A DNA stretch of 64,000 nt, from contig JAKSJM010000002.1 of the NCBI GenBank assembly GCA_024398075.1, positions 1-64,000 on the forward strand. The letters run 5' to 3'. Positions within the stretch are counted from its first letter, which is position 1; every line of letters starts with the position of its first letter. The translations under genes and the position numbers were made by a program. Positions 1 through 9,289 of this stretch are shown here, one piece after another. The DNA is from Bacteroidales bacterium (lineage in GTDB: Bacteria; Bacteroidota; Bacteroidia; Bacteroidales; UBA932). The notes under the pieces were generated by a model that was given only the letters and a program-made list of their open reading frames with translations, was not told the origin of the DNA and did not search any database.

Positions 1-69
1 AAGGGCAAGAAAAGGGGCAAGAGAAGGGGCAAGAAAAGGGGCAAGAAAAGGGGCAGAAAAAGAAGATGA
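1..69 (+). CDS. possible C-terminal Lys/Arg/Gly-rich tail of an upstream gene (partial)
   Basis: Frame 1 is open from the window edge to a TGA at 67-69 and encodes a very basic tail made of KKRG-type four-residue repeats ending in RKRR. It could be the disordered nucleic-acid-binding tail of a protein starting upstream, or chance translation of purine-rich repeat DNA. The gene body is outside the window, so no function can be given. Confidence 0.3.
   Translation, partial: KGKKRGKRRGKKRGKKRGRKRR
2..58. repeat. 12-bp tandem repeat, AAAAGGGGCAAG-like
   Basis: GGGGC recurs at 14, 26, 38 and 50, an exact 12-bp period with few changes. Read in frame 1 it encodes repeats of Lys-Lys-Arg-Gly. It sits at the window edge, so the full array length is unknown. 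Confidence 0.7.
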
Positions 70-174
70 CAGAAGAAAAAGAAAGAGAGGACGGGGACAG
101 GGTGAAGGATAAGGAATGGTTAATATAGTATGCGCATACGCGTGGGCGTGTGTGTGAAACACGGAATTATTTAG

Positions 175-182
175 TATATTTG
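175..182 (+). promoter_or_regulatory. -7 box of cdaA promoter (TATATTTG)
   Basis: Exact match to the Bacteroidota -7 consensus TAnnTTTG. Only 7 nt separate it from the cdaA ATG at 190, so the transcript would start at or within a few bases of the start codon. Confidence 0.6.
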
Positions 183-189
183 CATCTAT

Positions 190-993
190 ATGATTCTTGG
201 GATTCTTGGATTTCTGCATATAGGCCTGTCGGATGTTCTCGACATCCTTATGGCCGCCGCCCTGATCTATTTCATTTTCCGCTGGATCAGGGGCACCTCA
301 GCGATGAACATTTTCATCGCGGTGCTCACTGTGCTCGTGCTGTACGTCATCGTGGATGCATTCGACATGAAGATGATGTCCGCGCTCATGAAAACCCTCA
401 TCGACGTGGGTGTACTGGCACTGATCATCATATTCCAGCCGGAGGTAAGACATTTCCTCATCAGGATCGGAAGCAGGTACAGGCTGAACAGCAAGTTCAT
501 GCAGAAGGTTTTTGGACTGCAGGACACCAGCATGCACAGTCATGCGGCTGACGAGATTTCAGATGCCTGCAAGAACATGGGCGCAGAGAAGACAGGAGCA
601 TTGATCGTCATCACGAAGAAGGACGCCCTTCAGAACATAGTGGACACAGGAGACGTGATAGATGCGCTCATCAGCAGGCGCCTCATCAGGAACATCTTTT
701 TCAAGAACTCCCCTCTCCACGACGGAGCGATGGTCATCACCGGCGACAGGATAGTCGCTGCGCGATGCACATTGCCTATCACTTCGCGAGACGACATCCC
801 ACCACAGCTTGGAATGCGCCACAAGGCCGCATTCGGCATCAGCGAGGAAAGCGACGCGACGGTGATCGTGGTGTCCGAGGAGACCGGAGCCATCTCAGTG
901 GTCCGCTCGGGTGTGCTCACGCATATCGATAACATCAATGAGCTCAAGCTCATCCTCGCGAAGACCACAGAAGAACAGAAGGAGGAGAAATGA
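190..993 (+). CDS. cdaA: diadenylate cyclase CdaA (c-di-AMP synthase)
   Basis: Makes cyclic di-AMP from two ATP at the inner membrane; in other bacteria c-di-AMP controls potassium and osmolyte balance and envelope stress. The 267-residue protein has the CdaA layout: three hydrophobic segments in roughly the first 90 residues, then a cytoplasmic DAC domain. The DGA motif is at residues 178-180 and an RHK-A-A motif (RHR in most members) at 210-212; both line the active site. Length is normal for the family. The ATG at 190 follows a -7 box by 7 nt. Its stop overlaps the mutS2 start by 4 bp (ATGA), so the two are cotranscribed and coupled. Confidence 0.93.
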   Translation: MILGILGFLHIGLSDVLDILMAAALIYFIFRWIRGTSAMNIFIAVLTVLVLYVIVDAFDMKMMSALMKTLIDVGVLALIIIFQPEVRHFLIRIGSRYRLNSKFMQKVFGLQDTSMHSHAADEISDACKNMGAEKTGALIVITKKDALQNIVDTGDVIDALISRRLIRNIFFKNSPLHDGAMVITGDRIVAARCTLPITSRDDIPPQLGMRHKAAFGISEESDATVIVVSEETGAISVVRSGVLTHIDNINELKLILAKTTEEQKEEK

Positions 994-3533
994 CGGGCTC
1001 TAGAAACAGACTTGAAGAAAAACTTGGATTCGACAGGGTGCGCGAGATGATCGCGAACCGCTGTCAGACAGAATATGCCACCCACAGGGTTCAGACCGAG
1101 AAGTTCTCGAAGGACAGCGAAGTCATCAGAAAAAGACTGCTTCTCACCGACGAGATGCGTCTCATTGTGATGTTTGAGGACACTTTCCCCACGACCGGGT
1201 ACATTGACGCATTGCCATTTCTGGACGCATTGAAAAAGGAAGGCAGCAGCATCGACGTGCTGTCGCTGGGTAAGCTGAAGACCATGCTGGACACCACCAG
1301 CCGCATCACGCGCTTCTTCGCCACCATCAAGGACGGCATCTACCCTACCCTGAAGCGGCTCGCAAGACCAGTGGCGGCGTTCCCGGAGGTACAGAAGCAG
1401 ATAGACAGTATCCTCGACCGCTACGGCGACATCAAGGACACCGCGTCTGACGAGCTCTACACCATCCGCAAGGAGCTGCGCGAGAAGGAGAGCAGCATCT
1501 CGAAGAGAGCAAACGCCATCCTTCGCAGGGCGCAGGAGGAAGGCCTCGTGGACAGCGACGCAGGAGTGTCTGTACGCGACGGCAAGTTCCTCATCCCTAT
1601 CAGCACAGCGCAGAAGAGAAAGATCAATGGTTTCGTATACGACGAGTCCGCGACGGGCAAGACCACATACGTAGAGCCAGCCGAGATCGTGGAGATGGAG
1701 AACCAGGTGACGGAGCTTCGCTTCGCGGAGACCCGCGAGATCGCTCGCATCCTGTACCGCTTCAGCGAGTTCGTGAGGCCTTTCGTGCCCGATCTCATTG
1801 CCTCGGCATCATTCCTCGGCGAGATCGACTTCATCATGGCGAAGGCGCAGACCGCCCTCGATTTCATCGCGGGCATGCCTGTGATCTCGGAGACCGGCGA
1901 GCTGAACCTGCGCAAGGCGCGCCATCCTCTGCTCGAGAAGGCGCTGAAGAAGGAAGGAAAACAGATTGTGCCGACCACTGTCATCCTGAATCGGCAGAAG
2001 CACATACTCATCATATCCGGACCGAATGCGGGAGGCAAGTCAGTGTGCCTGAAGACCACCGGCCTGCTGCAGTACATGTTCCAGTGGGGCATGCTCATCC
2101 CTACCTCCGAGACCTCGGAGCTGCCAGTTTTCGACCGCATCTGCGTGAGCATTGGAGACGATCAGTCCATTGACAATGATCTCTCGACCTACAGCTCGTT
2201 CCTCGTAGATATGAGGGACATGCTGGCGGCGGCGGATGAGAAGACCCTCGTGCTCATCGACGAGTTCGGATCGGGCACCGAGCCTGCTGCGGGCGGAGCG
2301 ATAGCTGAGGCCATCCTCAGCGAGATCGACCGCAGAGGCGTCTACGGCGTGATCACCACGCACTACACAAACCTCAAGCTCTACGCATCCGGCGGCGAGA
2401 ATGGAGCGATAAACGGCGCGATGCTCTTCGACGCCGCGAACATCGCGCCTCTCTTCCAGCTGGAAATAGGCCTCCCTGGAAACTCTTTTGCATTTGAACT
2501 TGCCCGCAAGATGGGCATGCCTGAGAGCATCCTGAAGGAAGCCGAGGCGAAAGCTGGCGAGGAGTTCGTGGGCATCGAGAGAAACCTCAGAAAGATCGCG
2601 AGGAACAGAAAGACCCTCGACGAGAAGCTGCAGAAGGTGAAGATCGCCGACCGTACGCTCGAGAGCATCACGGACAAGTACCAGAAGGAGATCGAGGACA
2701 TCCAGAAGCAGAAGAAAGCCATCATAGAGGAAGCGAAGAAGGAGGCCGAGCAGATCATCAAGGGCGCGAACAAGCAGGTGGAGAACACCATCCGCACCAT
2801 CAAGGAATCGCAGGCCGACAAGGAGAAGACCATGGGAGCGCGCAAGGAGCTCCAGGGCTTCATGGCGGCACTTGGCGCCATGAAGAGCCGCGAGCAGAAG
2901 GAGCGCGACGAGTACCTCGAGAAGAAGAAGGCGCAGCTGGAGAAGCGGCAGGAGAAGGAAAAGGCGCGCAAGGCCCGCAGGGCGGAGAGAGCCGGCGAGC
3001 GCGAGCGCGAAGAGATGGAGCGCGAGGAGGCTGAGGCACGTCGTATGGAGCAGTTCCGCACGGCACCATTGAAAGTGGGCGAAAAGGTGCGCGTGAAGGA
3101 GAATGGCATGGTTGGCGAGGTGTCGAAGGTTTCCGGCAAGGCCGTGACCATCATCATTGGAAACATAACCTCGAAGATGCCGCTTGATCGCGTGGAGAGG
3201 ATTTCGTCCAATGAGTTCAAGACAGCGGTGAAGCAGACCGCGAAGCCAGTCTACCAGCAGGAGGACGCGTCCATCAAGGAGCGCAAGCTGAACTTCCGCT
3301 CGGAGCTTGACGTGCGCGGCGAGAGGCTTTCGGACGCATTGGACATCGTCACACACTACGTGGATGACGCCATGATGCTGGGCATGGGAACCGTCCGCAT
3401 CATACACGGCAAGGGCACCGGAGTGCTGAGGGAGGAGATACAGAAGTATCTGAGGACCATCCCTGGCATCAGCTGCCATGACGAGCACATACAGATGGGA
3501 GGCACAGGTGTCACCATCGTGGAGATAGACTAA
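990..3533 (+). CDS. mutS2: MutS2 family ATPase with Smr endonuclease domain
   Basis: An 847-residue MutS2. It lacks the mismatch-recognition domain of MutS and carries a core/clamp region, an ATPase domain with Walker A GPNAGGKS at residues 344-351, a long charged coiled coil (about 510-690), and a C-terminal Smr domain from about residue 770 with the LDVRG motif and an HGKG motif. Family members suppress homologous recombination, and in some Firmicutes act in rescue of collided ribosomes; which applies here cannot be told. The start codon overlaps the cdaA stop by 4 bp. The coiled coil is rich in Lys, Glu and Arg. Confidence 0.93.
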   Translation: MTGSRNRLEEKLGFDRVREMIANRCQTEYATHRVQTEKFSKDSEVIRKRLLLTDEMRLIVMFEDTFPTTGYIDALPFLDALKKEGSSIDVLSLGKLKTMLDTTSRITRFFATIKDGIYPTLKRLARPVAAFPEVQKQIDSILDRYGDIKDTASDELYTIRKELREKESSISKRANAILRRAQEEGLVDSDAGVSVRDGKFLIPISTAQKRKINGFVYDESATGKTTYVEPAEIVEMENQVTELRFAETREIARILYRFSEFVRPFVPDLIASASFLGEIDFIMAKAQTALDFIAGMPVISETGELNLRKARHPLLEKALKKEGKQIVPTTVILNRQKHILIISGPNAGGKSVCLKTTGLLQYMFQWGMLIPTSETSELPVFDRICVSIGDDQSIDNDLSTYSSFLVDMRDMLAAADEKTLVLIDEFGSGTEPAAGGAIAEAILSEIDRRGVYGVITTHYTNLKLYASGGENGAINGAMLFDAANIAPLFQLEIGLPGNSFAFELARKMGMPESILKEAEAKAGEEFVGIERNLRKIARNRKTLDEKLQKVKIADRTLESITDKYQKEIEDIQKQKKAIIEEAKKEAEQIIKGANKQVENTIRTIKESQADKEKTMGARKELQGFMAALGAMKSREQKERDEYLEKKKAQLEKRQEKEKARKARRAERAGEREREEMEREEAEARRMEQFRTAPLKVGEKVRVKENGMVGEVSKVSGKAVTIIIGNITSKMPLDRVERISSNEFKTAVKQTAKPVYQQEDASIKERKLNFRSELDVRGERLSDALDIVTHYVDDAMMLGMGTVRIIHGKGTGVLREEIQKYLRTIPGISCHDEHIQMGGTGVTIVEID

Positions 3534-3545
3534 AACTGAAAGACT

Positions 3546-3926
3546 ATGAATACTTCGAAAATGACTGTCGGCAGGCTTGGTGAAGACGAGGCTTGCCGGA
3601 AGCTTGGGGAACTTGGACACACCATAGTGGAAAGGAACTGGCGATGTGGGCACCTGGAAGTGGACATCATCAGCATTGACCATGAAGGCATCCACTTTGT
3701 GGAGGTGAAAAGCAGGGTGGCTCCTGTGAGCGCGGAGCCTGAAGAGAATGTGACAGCGCTGAAGCAAAGACGCATCGTGGCGGCGGCCAATGGCTACCTA
3801 CATTCATGCAAGATGAAAAATTTCATGGCAATGGATGTGTTCTTTGACGTGATTAGTGTGATTTTTGAAGGTGAACGCACCGAGGTGACATATTTTCCTC
3901 AAGCATATATGCCGATATACACTTAA
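3546..3926 (+). CDS. YraN family (UPF0102) endonuclease-like protein
   Basis: A 126-residue protein with the restriction-endonuclease-like fold signature of the YraN/UPF0102 family: G-E-x-x-A-x-x-x-L near the N-terminus, then the D/E-x-x-x-V-E-V-K-S core (EVDIISIDHEGIHFVEVKSR, residues 38-57). These are the usual metal-binding acidic residues and lysine of PD-(D/E)xK nucleases. The cellular role is not established. It lies 12 bp after mutS2 and 17 bp before manC, so probably belongs to the same transcript. Confidence 0.82.
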   Translation: MNTSKMTVGRLGEDEACRKLGELGHTIVERNWRCGHLEVDIISIDHEGIHFVEVKSRVAPVSAEPEENVTALKQRRIVAAANGYLHSCKMKNFMAMDVFFDVISVIFEGERTEVTYFPQAYMPIYT

Positions 3927-3943
3927 AACTAGACCATATATAT

Positions 3944-5038
3944 ATGAATAGTCACAACTATTGCATCATAATGGCAGGAGGCATCGGATCACGATTCTGG
4001 CCTGCCAGCACAGAGAAGAAACCTAAGCAGTTCCTGGAGATACTCCCCGGGCATAAGACTATGCTCAGAGTGACCTATGAGCGCTTCATGGACATTGTCC
4101 CAGCAGAAAACATACTCGTAGTGACTCAAGAGAGATACGCCGACATGGTCATGGAGTCCATTCCAGAGCTCCCTACGAAGAACCTCCTCCTTGAGCCTTA
4201 CGGCAGAAACACTGCCCCTTGCATGGCATACGCCACCTACAAGCTTCTCAAGAGAGATCCCGAGGCGGTGATGATAATGACTCCTGCCGACCATATAATC
4301 GCAGACACGGAGGTGTTCAACGCCACCGTCAAGCAGGCGCTTGACTACGCGCGCGGCCATGAGGCACTCATCACGCTCGGCATACTTCCAGACCATCCAG
4401 ACACGCACTTCGGTTATATACAGGCCACGGGCGGAGCCATTGACATGGACAAGGCAGAGCCTCTCAAGGTGAAGACCTTCACCGAAAAGCCAAGCGAGGA
4501 GCTCGCAGAAGTGTTCATCCAGAGCGGCGAGTTCCTGTGGAACTCTGGTATCTTCATCTGGAGAGCGGATGTCATCAAGCCAGAGATGGAGAAGCTCATG
4601 CCTGTCATCACAAACCTCTTCGTGGGCTGGGAGGGCGCCATCGACACCATCATGGAGAGAGACTTCCTCCAGAAGGCATACGCTGAGAGCCTCAAGACTT
4701 CCATCGACTATGCAGTGATGGAGAAGACCGGCAAGGCATGGGTCATCCCTGCCAAGTTTGAGTGGCATGATGTCGGCACATGGAGTTCGCTCTATGCTTA
4801 CACGGACAAGAAAGACGCCAAGGGCAATGCCGTCATAGCAGACAAATGCCTCATCGGCGAGAGCGACGAGGACTTCATCTATTCCACCGAGAAAGGCAAG
4901 CTCATCGTCGTCAAGGGCTTGAAGGACTACCTAGTGATAAACACAGACAAGGTCCTCATGATCTGCCCACGCGACGAGGAGAACACGAAGGGCGTCATCA
5001 CGCAAATAGCCCTCCCTGGCTACGAGGAGTTCAGATAA
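3944..5038 (+). CDS. manC: mannose-1-phosphate guanylyltransferase
   Basis: Makes GDP-mannose from mannose-1-phosphate and GTP, the donor for mannose- and fucose-containing surface glycans. The 364-residue protein has the nucleotidyltransferase signature GGIGSRFWPAS at the N-terminus, a KPKQF sugar-nucleotide motif, and the FTEKP motif in the middle. It has only the GT domain; the phosphomannose isomerase domain found in bifunctional ManC/AlgA is absent. The ATG at 3944 is 17 bp from the YraN gene. It converges on the epimerase gene at 5068. Confidence 0.93.
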   Translation: MNSHNYCIIMAGGIGSRFWPASTEKKPKQFLEILPGHKTMLRVTYERFMDIVPAENILVVTQERYADMVMESIPELPTKNLLLEPYGRNTAPCMAYATYKLLKRDPEAVMIMTPADHIIADTEVFNATVKQALDYARGHEALITLGILPDHPDTHFGYIQATGGAIDMDKAEPLKVKTFTEKPSEELAEVFIQSGEFLWNSGIFIWRADVIKPEMEKLMPVITNLFVGWEGAIDTIMERDFLQKAYAESLKTSIDYAVMEKTGKAWVIPAKFEWHDVGTWSSLYAYTDKKDAKGNAVIADKCLIGESDEDFIYSTEKGKLIVVKGLKDYLVINTDKVLMICPRDEENTKGVITQIALPGYEEFR

Positions 5039-5067
5039 TCTACCACCCGCCCAGGGTAGAAAACTGC

Positions 5068-6258
5068 CTAGCAGCAGAAGATGTTGAGGATCTGCAGGCA
5101 CATGCGGCCGTTGTGATAAGGACATTTCCAGCCGTTGGCCTTGTCCTCAGCGAGATCAGGAGCGCCATTCACATCACAGCTCCAGTACCACTCACCGTTC
5201 TCCCAGTCGATGAGATGCGCCTTGATATATTCAAGAGTCTTTATGCCGAAATCTGCGCCCTCCTTTACACCAAGATACTTCCATGCCCAGAGATTGCCCA
5301 CCACAGTCTCAGCCTGCACCCACCACTGTCGCGAGTCCTCGATGGTACCGTCAGCCAGCATCTCGTTGTTCAGGGCGCCATCTGCGCAGTACCCCTCCAT
5401 GCCAGCCTTATAAAGTTTCTCACACATTGGCTTGAAGCGATCCATGGCATCGATATCCTTCAATGAGTAGATGCACTCCATCGCGAGCCACGAAGTCTCC
5501 ACATCATGGCCGTAAGATTTCTTGCCAGGCTGGATCACATTCCACTGCTTGTCAAAGTACAGCTCCAGGTGACCATTGTCCTGATTCATTATCTTCGTGT
5601 ACATGATCTCCAGCAGATGCTCCACACGCCCACGCAGGCCCTCATCAGGCCATACGCGATATAGAGAAGCATATCCCTCCAGGAGATGTAGGTGCGAGTT
5701 CATGGTCTTGTCGGCATTGATGTCCTTCTCGCTTAGACACATGTCCTCGAGAGGCGAGAAGTCGCGCGCAAGCGCCTCGATGTAGCCGCCATTCTCATGG
5801 TCTGCAAAATGTATCTCGACTGCGCGGTAGATGTTTATGGCACCCTTCAGGGCCTCCTCGTCGCGAGTGGCGGCATAGAACTCGCTGAGAGCATAGATAC
5901 CGAAGCCGTGCGCATAGAGCTGCGCCTTTGTGTCCTTTTTCTCTCCATTCGCATCGACAGTCCAGTACACGCCACCATACTTATGGTCCACGAAGTGCTC
6001 AAGGAAGTACTCCTTTGCCTTGCTTGCCGCGAGAAGATACTCCTTCTTCCTGGTGTGCTTGTAGGCTGCCGAAAAGGCCCAGACGATCCTGGAGTTAAGG
6101 ACAGCATATCTCTCTGCATCTGTATCAATGACTCCGGACGCATCCTTACGACCATGGAATCCGCCATGGTGGTCATCCATGTCGAGCCAGAAATTCAAAA
6201 TGTTGTTTTCGAGGATGTTCTTCGCGTCCTGAAGAAGGATATCTGTCTTGTTCGCCAT
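5068..6258 (-). CDS. AGE-family 2-epimerase, cellobiose 2-epimerase type
   Basis: 396 residues of the N-acylglucosamine 2-epimerase (alpha/alpha)6 barrel family. Motifs fit cellobiose/mannobiose 2-epimerases best: HGGFHG near residue 31, a YGGVYW-V-D block, MNSHLHLLEGYASLYRVWPD in the middle, SYGHDVETSW, and a C-terminal WKCPYHNGRM. Conserved His residues in these blocks perform the proton transfers. It would convert the reducing-end glucose of a beta-disaccharide to mannose, or the reverse. There is no signal peptide, so it is cytoplasmic. It is isolated from the divergent deacetylase by about 95 bp. The exact disaccharide cannot be read from sequence. Confidence 0.8.
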   Translation of the reverse strand: MANKTDILLQDAKNILENNILNFWLDMDDHHGGFHGRKDASGVIDTDAERYAVLNSRIVWAFSAAYKHTRKKEYLLAASKAKEYFLEHFVDHKYGGVYWTVDANGEKKDTKAQLYAHGFGIYALSEFYAATRDEEALKGAINIYRAVEIHFADHENGGYIEALARDFSPLEDMCLSEKDINADKTMNSHLHLLEGYASLYRVWPDEGLRGRVEHLLEIMYTKIMNQDNGHLELYFDKQWNVIQPGKKSYGHDVETSWLAMECIYSLKDIDAMDRFKPMCEKLYKAGMEGYCADGALNNEMLADGTIEDSRQWWVQAETVVGNLWAWKYLGVKEGADFGIKTLEYIKAHLIDWENGEWYWSCDVNGAPDLAEDKANGWKCPYHNGRMCLQILNIFCC

Positions 6259-6353
6259 AATCTGCCAATCTAAAATTTATCTAATATACTAAAGATTAAT
6301 CAATATGAATCCAATAGGTTAATAATTGATTAGGGCTTGATAAAAATATACAA

Positions 6354-7112
6354 TCACAAGCCAAGCATCTCTCTCACCCCCACGAATTCATAGCCCTTTT
6401 CGCGCAGTTCCGCGATGAGCTCGGGAAGATGGTCATAGAACTTGTCGGTGCGCTCCGGAACAGTTCCGAAATGGATCAGCATGAAGTGTCCGTTCAAGCC
6501 ATTAGGATCCGAAGCCTCGCACTCCCTGATTTTCTGGAAAATGTTCTCCGTGCTGCGATAGCTCTTCATAGCTGGGTAGGTATAGTCAGCATTGGTCGCT
6601 GTCCCGGGTGTGAAATTGATTACCTGAAGCCCCATCTCGCGAGCCCATAGAGATATAGTTTGATTATAGTACTCGTACGGAGGGATAAAGAACGGGGCAT
6701 CCTCCTTCGTGATGCCGAACGAGGCGAGCTGCGCGTAGCTTTTCTCCATGTCGGCGACGAATTCCTCACGCGTCACAAGCAGCTTGTCATTGTCCTCCCA
6801 AGGACAATAAAGAAGATGGCCATAGCTGTGGCTTCCCACATAATGGCCCTCATCCAGAAGGCGCTGAATGACATCGGGAAACATCTCATAGAACTGTCCG
6901 GTGAAGAAAAAACCACCCTTCACGCCGGCATCATGCAGCGCGCCGATGATGGCGTCCGCCCCATCAGCCTTGTCGGCGGCGGTGAATACCAGACACACGC
7001 GCTTCTTCTGAGGGTCGCCTCTGTTGATTCCCCCTCGATAATATACGTTGCTCTGAGCATACAAGGCGATACTGAGCAATATCATTGCTAAACTCAAACA
7101 AAAACGTTTCAT
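6354..7112 (-). CDS. polysaccharide deacetylase-like (NodB fold) exported protein
   Basis: About 252 residues from the ATG at 7112, which begins a Sec signal peptide (MKRFCLSLAMILLSIALYAQS); the longer reading frame upstream would bury it. The NodB-fold zinc motif HSYGH is present. Two other motifs are altered: the usual T-F-D-D is T-A-A-D, and the R-P-P-Y motif has Ile in place of Arg (IPPYEYY). A C-terminal LIHF matches the last motif. It may be a deacetylase with altered activity, or a related enzyme without it. A minus-strand -7 box lies at 7132-7139, 19 nt upstream, and the gene diverges from the ROK operon. Confidence 0.75.
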   Translation of the reverse strand: MKRFCLSLAMILLSIALYAQSNVYYRGGINRGDPQKKRVCLVFTAADKADGADAIIGALHDAGVKGGFFFTGQFYEMFPDVIQRLLDEGHYVGSHSYGHLLYCPWEDNDKLLVTREEFVADMEKSYAQLASFGITKEDAPFFIPPYEYYNQTISLWAREMGLQVINFTPGTATNADYTYPAMKSYRSTENIFQKIRECEASDPNGLNGHFMLIHFGTVPERTDKFYDHLPELIAELREKGYEFVGVREMLGL

Positions 7113-7131
7113 ATCATCTACTATTTTCCCA

Positions 7132-7148
7132 CAAATATAGTATATTTG
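7132..7148. promoter_or_regulatory. back-to-back divergent -7 boxes (deacetylase / ROK operon)
   Basis: CAAATATA at 7132-7139 reads TATATTTG on the minus strand, 19 nt before the deacetylase ATG. TATATTTG at 7141-7148 lies on the plus strand, 26 nt before the ROK ATG. One base separates the boxes, so the two polymerases cannot occupy them together. Confidence 0.6.
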
Positions 7149-7174
7149 TATAATAACTAATAACCACATACCAC

Positions 7175-8098
7175 ATGGCAGTAATAGGAATTGACCTGGG
7201 TGGAACCAAGATTTCCGCTGCACTTTTTCATGCCGACGGAAAAATGCTCATCAAGGAGCATTGTCTGCTCAATGGAGCAAAAGGAACAGACGTAGCCGAC
7301 ATGGTCATTGAGCTTGTAGGCAGGCTGATGGAACAAAAACCGAGGACGCACATAGATGCTCTAGGCATTTGCGTTCCTGGCATCGTTTACTCAAAGAAGG
7401 ACACCGTCTGGGTGCCAAACATCCCTGGTTGGGAGAACTTCCCTCTCAAAGAATATTTGCTTGAAAGGCTGAAGATCAAACATCTCAAGGTCTGCGTCGA
7501 GAGCGACCGTACATGTTACATCCTTGGTGAAGCCTGGAAGGGTTCGGCGAAGAGATGCACTGACGCCATTTACCTGGCTGTTGGCACCGGCATCGGAGCC
7601 GGCATCCTCCTGGATGGGCGTATCATTCATGGAGCAAATGACATCGTGGGAGCCACCGGATGGATGGCGCTGGAGCCACCGTACAAGGAAGAGTTCGTGC
7701 CTGTAGGCTGCTTTGAATACTACGCATCTGGCAATGGCATCGGCAACCAGGCAAAGCTCCTCTGGGGCGACGAGTCAAAGACAAGCTACGACGTCTTTGA
7801 GCAATATGGCAAAGATCCTATTGCCACAAAGATACTTGACAAGGCCATCCAGATGTGGGGCATGGCCACAGCAAACCTTGTGAGCCTTTTCAACCCAGAA
7901 AAGGTCATCTTCGGAGGAGGTATCTTCGGCCCTGCAGTCAAGTTCATCCCACGCATCTACGAGGAGGCCTGCAAGTGGGGACAGCCGATTTCCATGAAGG
8001 AAGTCAAGTTTGTAGGATCTTCCATCGAAGGAAACGCAGCGCTTCTTGGAGCGACAGCGCTTGCCATAAGAGCCATCAACCCCATTAATTTCCTTTAG
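7175..8098 (+). CDS. ROK family sugar kinase
   Basis: 307 residues; the phosphate-binding signature GIDLGGTK starts at residue 5, the catalytic-base region S-D-R-T-C-Y-I-L-G-E replaces the usual N-D-A-N-x-A-x-x-G-E but keeps the Asp, and the G-T-G-I-G-A-G-I motif follows. It should phosphorylate a hexose or aminohexose with ATP. The zinc-binding C-x-C-G-x-x-G-C-x-E of typical ROK proteins is reduced to V-G-C-F-E, so this member seems to lack the structural zinc. It is first in an operon with a sugar transporter 3 bp downstream, an SIS protein and a creatininase-like hydrolase. Confidence 0.85.
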   Translation: MAVIGIDLGGTKISAALFHADGKMLIKEHCLLNGAKGTDVADMVIELVGRLMEQKPRTHIDALGICVPGIVYSKKDTVWVPNIPGWENFPLKEYLLERLKIKHLKVCVESDRTCYILGEAWKGSAKRCTDAIYLAVGTGIGAGILLDGRIIHGANDIVGATGWMALEPPYKEEFVPVGCFEYYASGNGIGNQAKLLWGDESKTSYDVFEQYGKDPIATKILDKAIQMWGMATANLVSLFNPEKVIFGGGIFGPAVKFIPRIYEEACKWGQPISMKEVKFVGSSIEGNAALLGATALAIRAINPINFL

Positions 8099-8101
8099 AA
8101 T

Positions 8102-9250
8102 ATGCAAAAAAACTACAGCACCTCAGCAGTATTCGTAGCTGCATGCGCAGGAATGGGATTTTTCGGAGTGACAATGCTATCGCTCGGTCCCATCCTGGGA
8201 CAGCTTAACTCCCTTGTCGAAGGAGCAAATGCATTGCCTTCGACCATGTCCATTGGCATTATACTCGGCACAGTCCTCTTCGGACCCATTGTCGACAAGT
8301 TCGGATACAAGTGGCTGCTCATCATCAGCTCTGCTCTCGCACTGCTCGGCGTCCAGGGTCTTGCGCAGTTTAGCCAGATCGGCCTTCTGCACGCATCCAT
8401 CGCATGTCTCGGACTTGGCGGTGGCATCCTCAACGGCCTAACCAATGCTCTGGTGTCCGACATATACGACGACTCGAAGAGAGGCGGAAGGCTCGGTGTG
8501 CTGGGCGCATTCTACTGTATCGGAGCATTGCTCTGGACGCTGCTGAACTATTTCATCGCAGATTTTCACGCACCGCTCTATGCGATGTCAGTACTCATGG
8601 CTGGATTCATAATCTACTTCTGCTGCATCTCATTCCCTCAGGCCAAGCCTTCGGAGAATGTATCAGTGAAGAAATCATTGGGCCTTCTGAAATACCCTGC
8701 ACTCATCCTCTTCGCCATCGTACTCTTCTTCGAGAGCGGATTTGAGGGAGCGAGCGGAAGCTTCACCGTCGAGTTCTTCACGAAGACGGGAGCGATGGGA
8801 GCGAAGGCCGCTACCCTGGCCATGACATGGTTCACCATCGGCATGATGGCAGGCCGCTTCCCTCTTGGAGCCATCACACGCAAGCTCAAGGACCTCGGCA
8901 CCCTCTACACCTACCTCAGCGTAGCGCTCGTGGGAGTCATTGTATTCTGGCTCGCAAGTGGTCCCGCAGCTGCATACGTATCAATGACGCTCATCGGATT
9001 CGGCGTAGGAGCCACCTACCCTGTCATCCTGAACTTCATCGGCGGCACCTTCCGCGAGCTTTCTGGCACAGCGATGTCGGTGGCATTGTTCATCGCACTT
9101 CTCGGACAGTATAGCTTTAACAGCATCAGTGGCGCAGCATTCAGGGCTGGCAGCTACACCACCCTTCCAATCCTTCTTATCGTAGCAGTGGCTAGCATGA
9201 TGTGCCTCGTCCCTGTGGCCCTGAAGATTGCTGGGAAAATGAAGAAATAA
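8102..9250 (+). CDS. MFS sugar transporter
   Basis: 382 residues with about 12 hydrophobic segments in two six-helix halves and a conserved loop (F-G-P-I-V-D-K-F-G-Y-K) after the second segment that matches the MFS signature. Its place directly after the ROK kinase (3 bp gap) and before the SIS protein indicates import of the sugar that the kinase phosphorylates. The substrate is unknown. Confidence 0.85.
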   Translation: MQKNYSTSAVFVAACAGMGFFGVTMLSLGPILGQLNSLVEGANALPSTMSIGIILGTVLFGPIVDKFGYKWLLIISSALALLGVQGLAQFSQIGLLHASIACLGLGGGILNGLTNALVSDIYDDSKRGGRLGVLGAFYCIGALLWTLLNYFIADFHAPLYAMSVLMAGFIIYFCCISFPQAKPSENVSVKKSLGLLKYPALILFAIVLFFESGFEGASGSFTVEFFTKTGAMGAKAATLAMTWFTIGMMAGRFPLGAITRKLKDLGTLYTYLSVALVGVIVFWLASGPAAAYVSMTLIGFGVGATYPVILNFIGGTFRELSGTAMSVALFIALLGQYSFNSISGAAFRAGSYTTLPILLIVAVASMMCLVPVALKIAGKMKK

Positions 9251-9289
9251 TCGTTAACTTTATAAACCAATCATTAATTTTTCAACAAA

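Noticed and set aside
2381..3220. 279-residue Ser/Phe-rich minus-strand frame
   Set aside because: Antisense of the mutS2 coiled coil.
2040..3767. 575-residue open frame on the minus strand across mutS2
   Set aside because: Shadow of mutS2; Leu/His-rich, no start signal or family, in the codon-bias antisense frame.
5039..5067. Terminator between manC and the 2-epimerase
   Set aside because: Only a weak CTACC/GGTAG stem without a T-run; not enough to call.
7132..7139. Leaderless start for the deacetylase
   Set aside because: Here the -7 box is 19 nt before the ATG, leaving a short leader.
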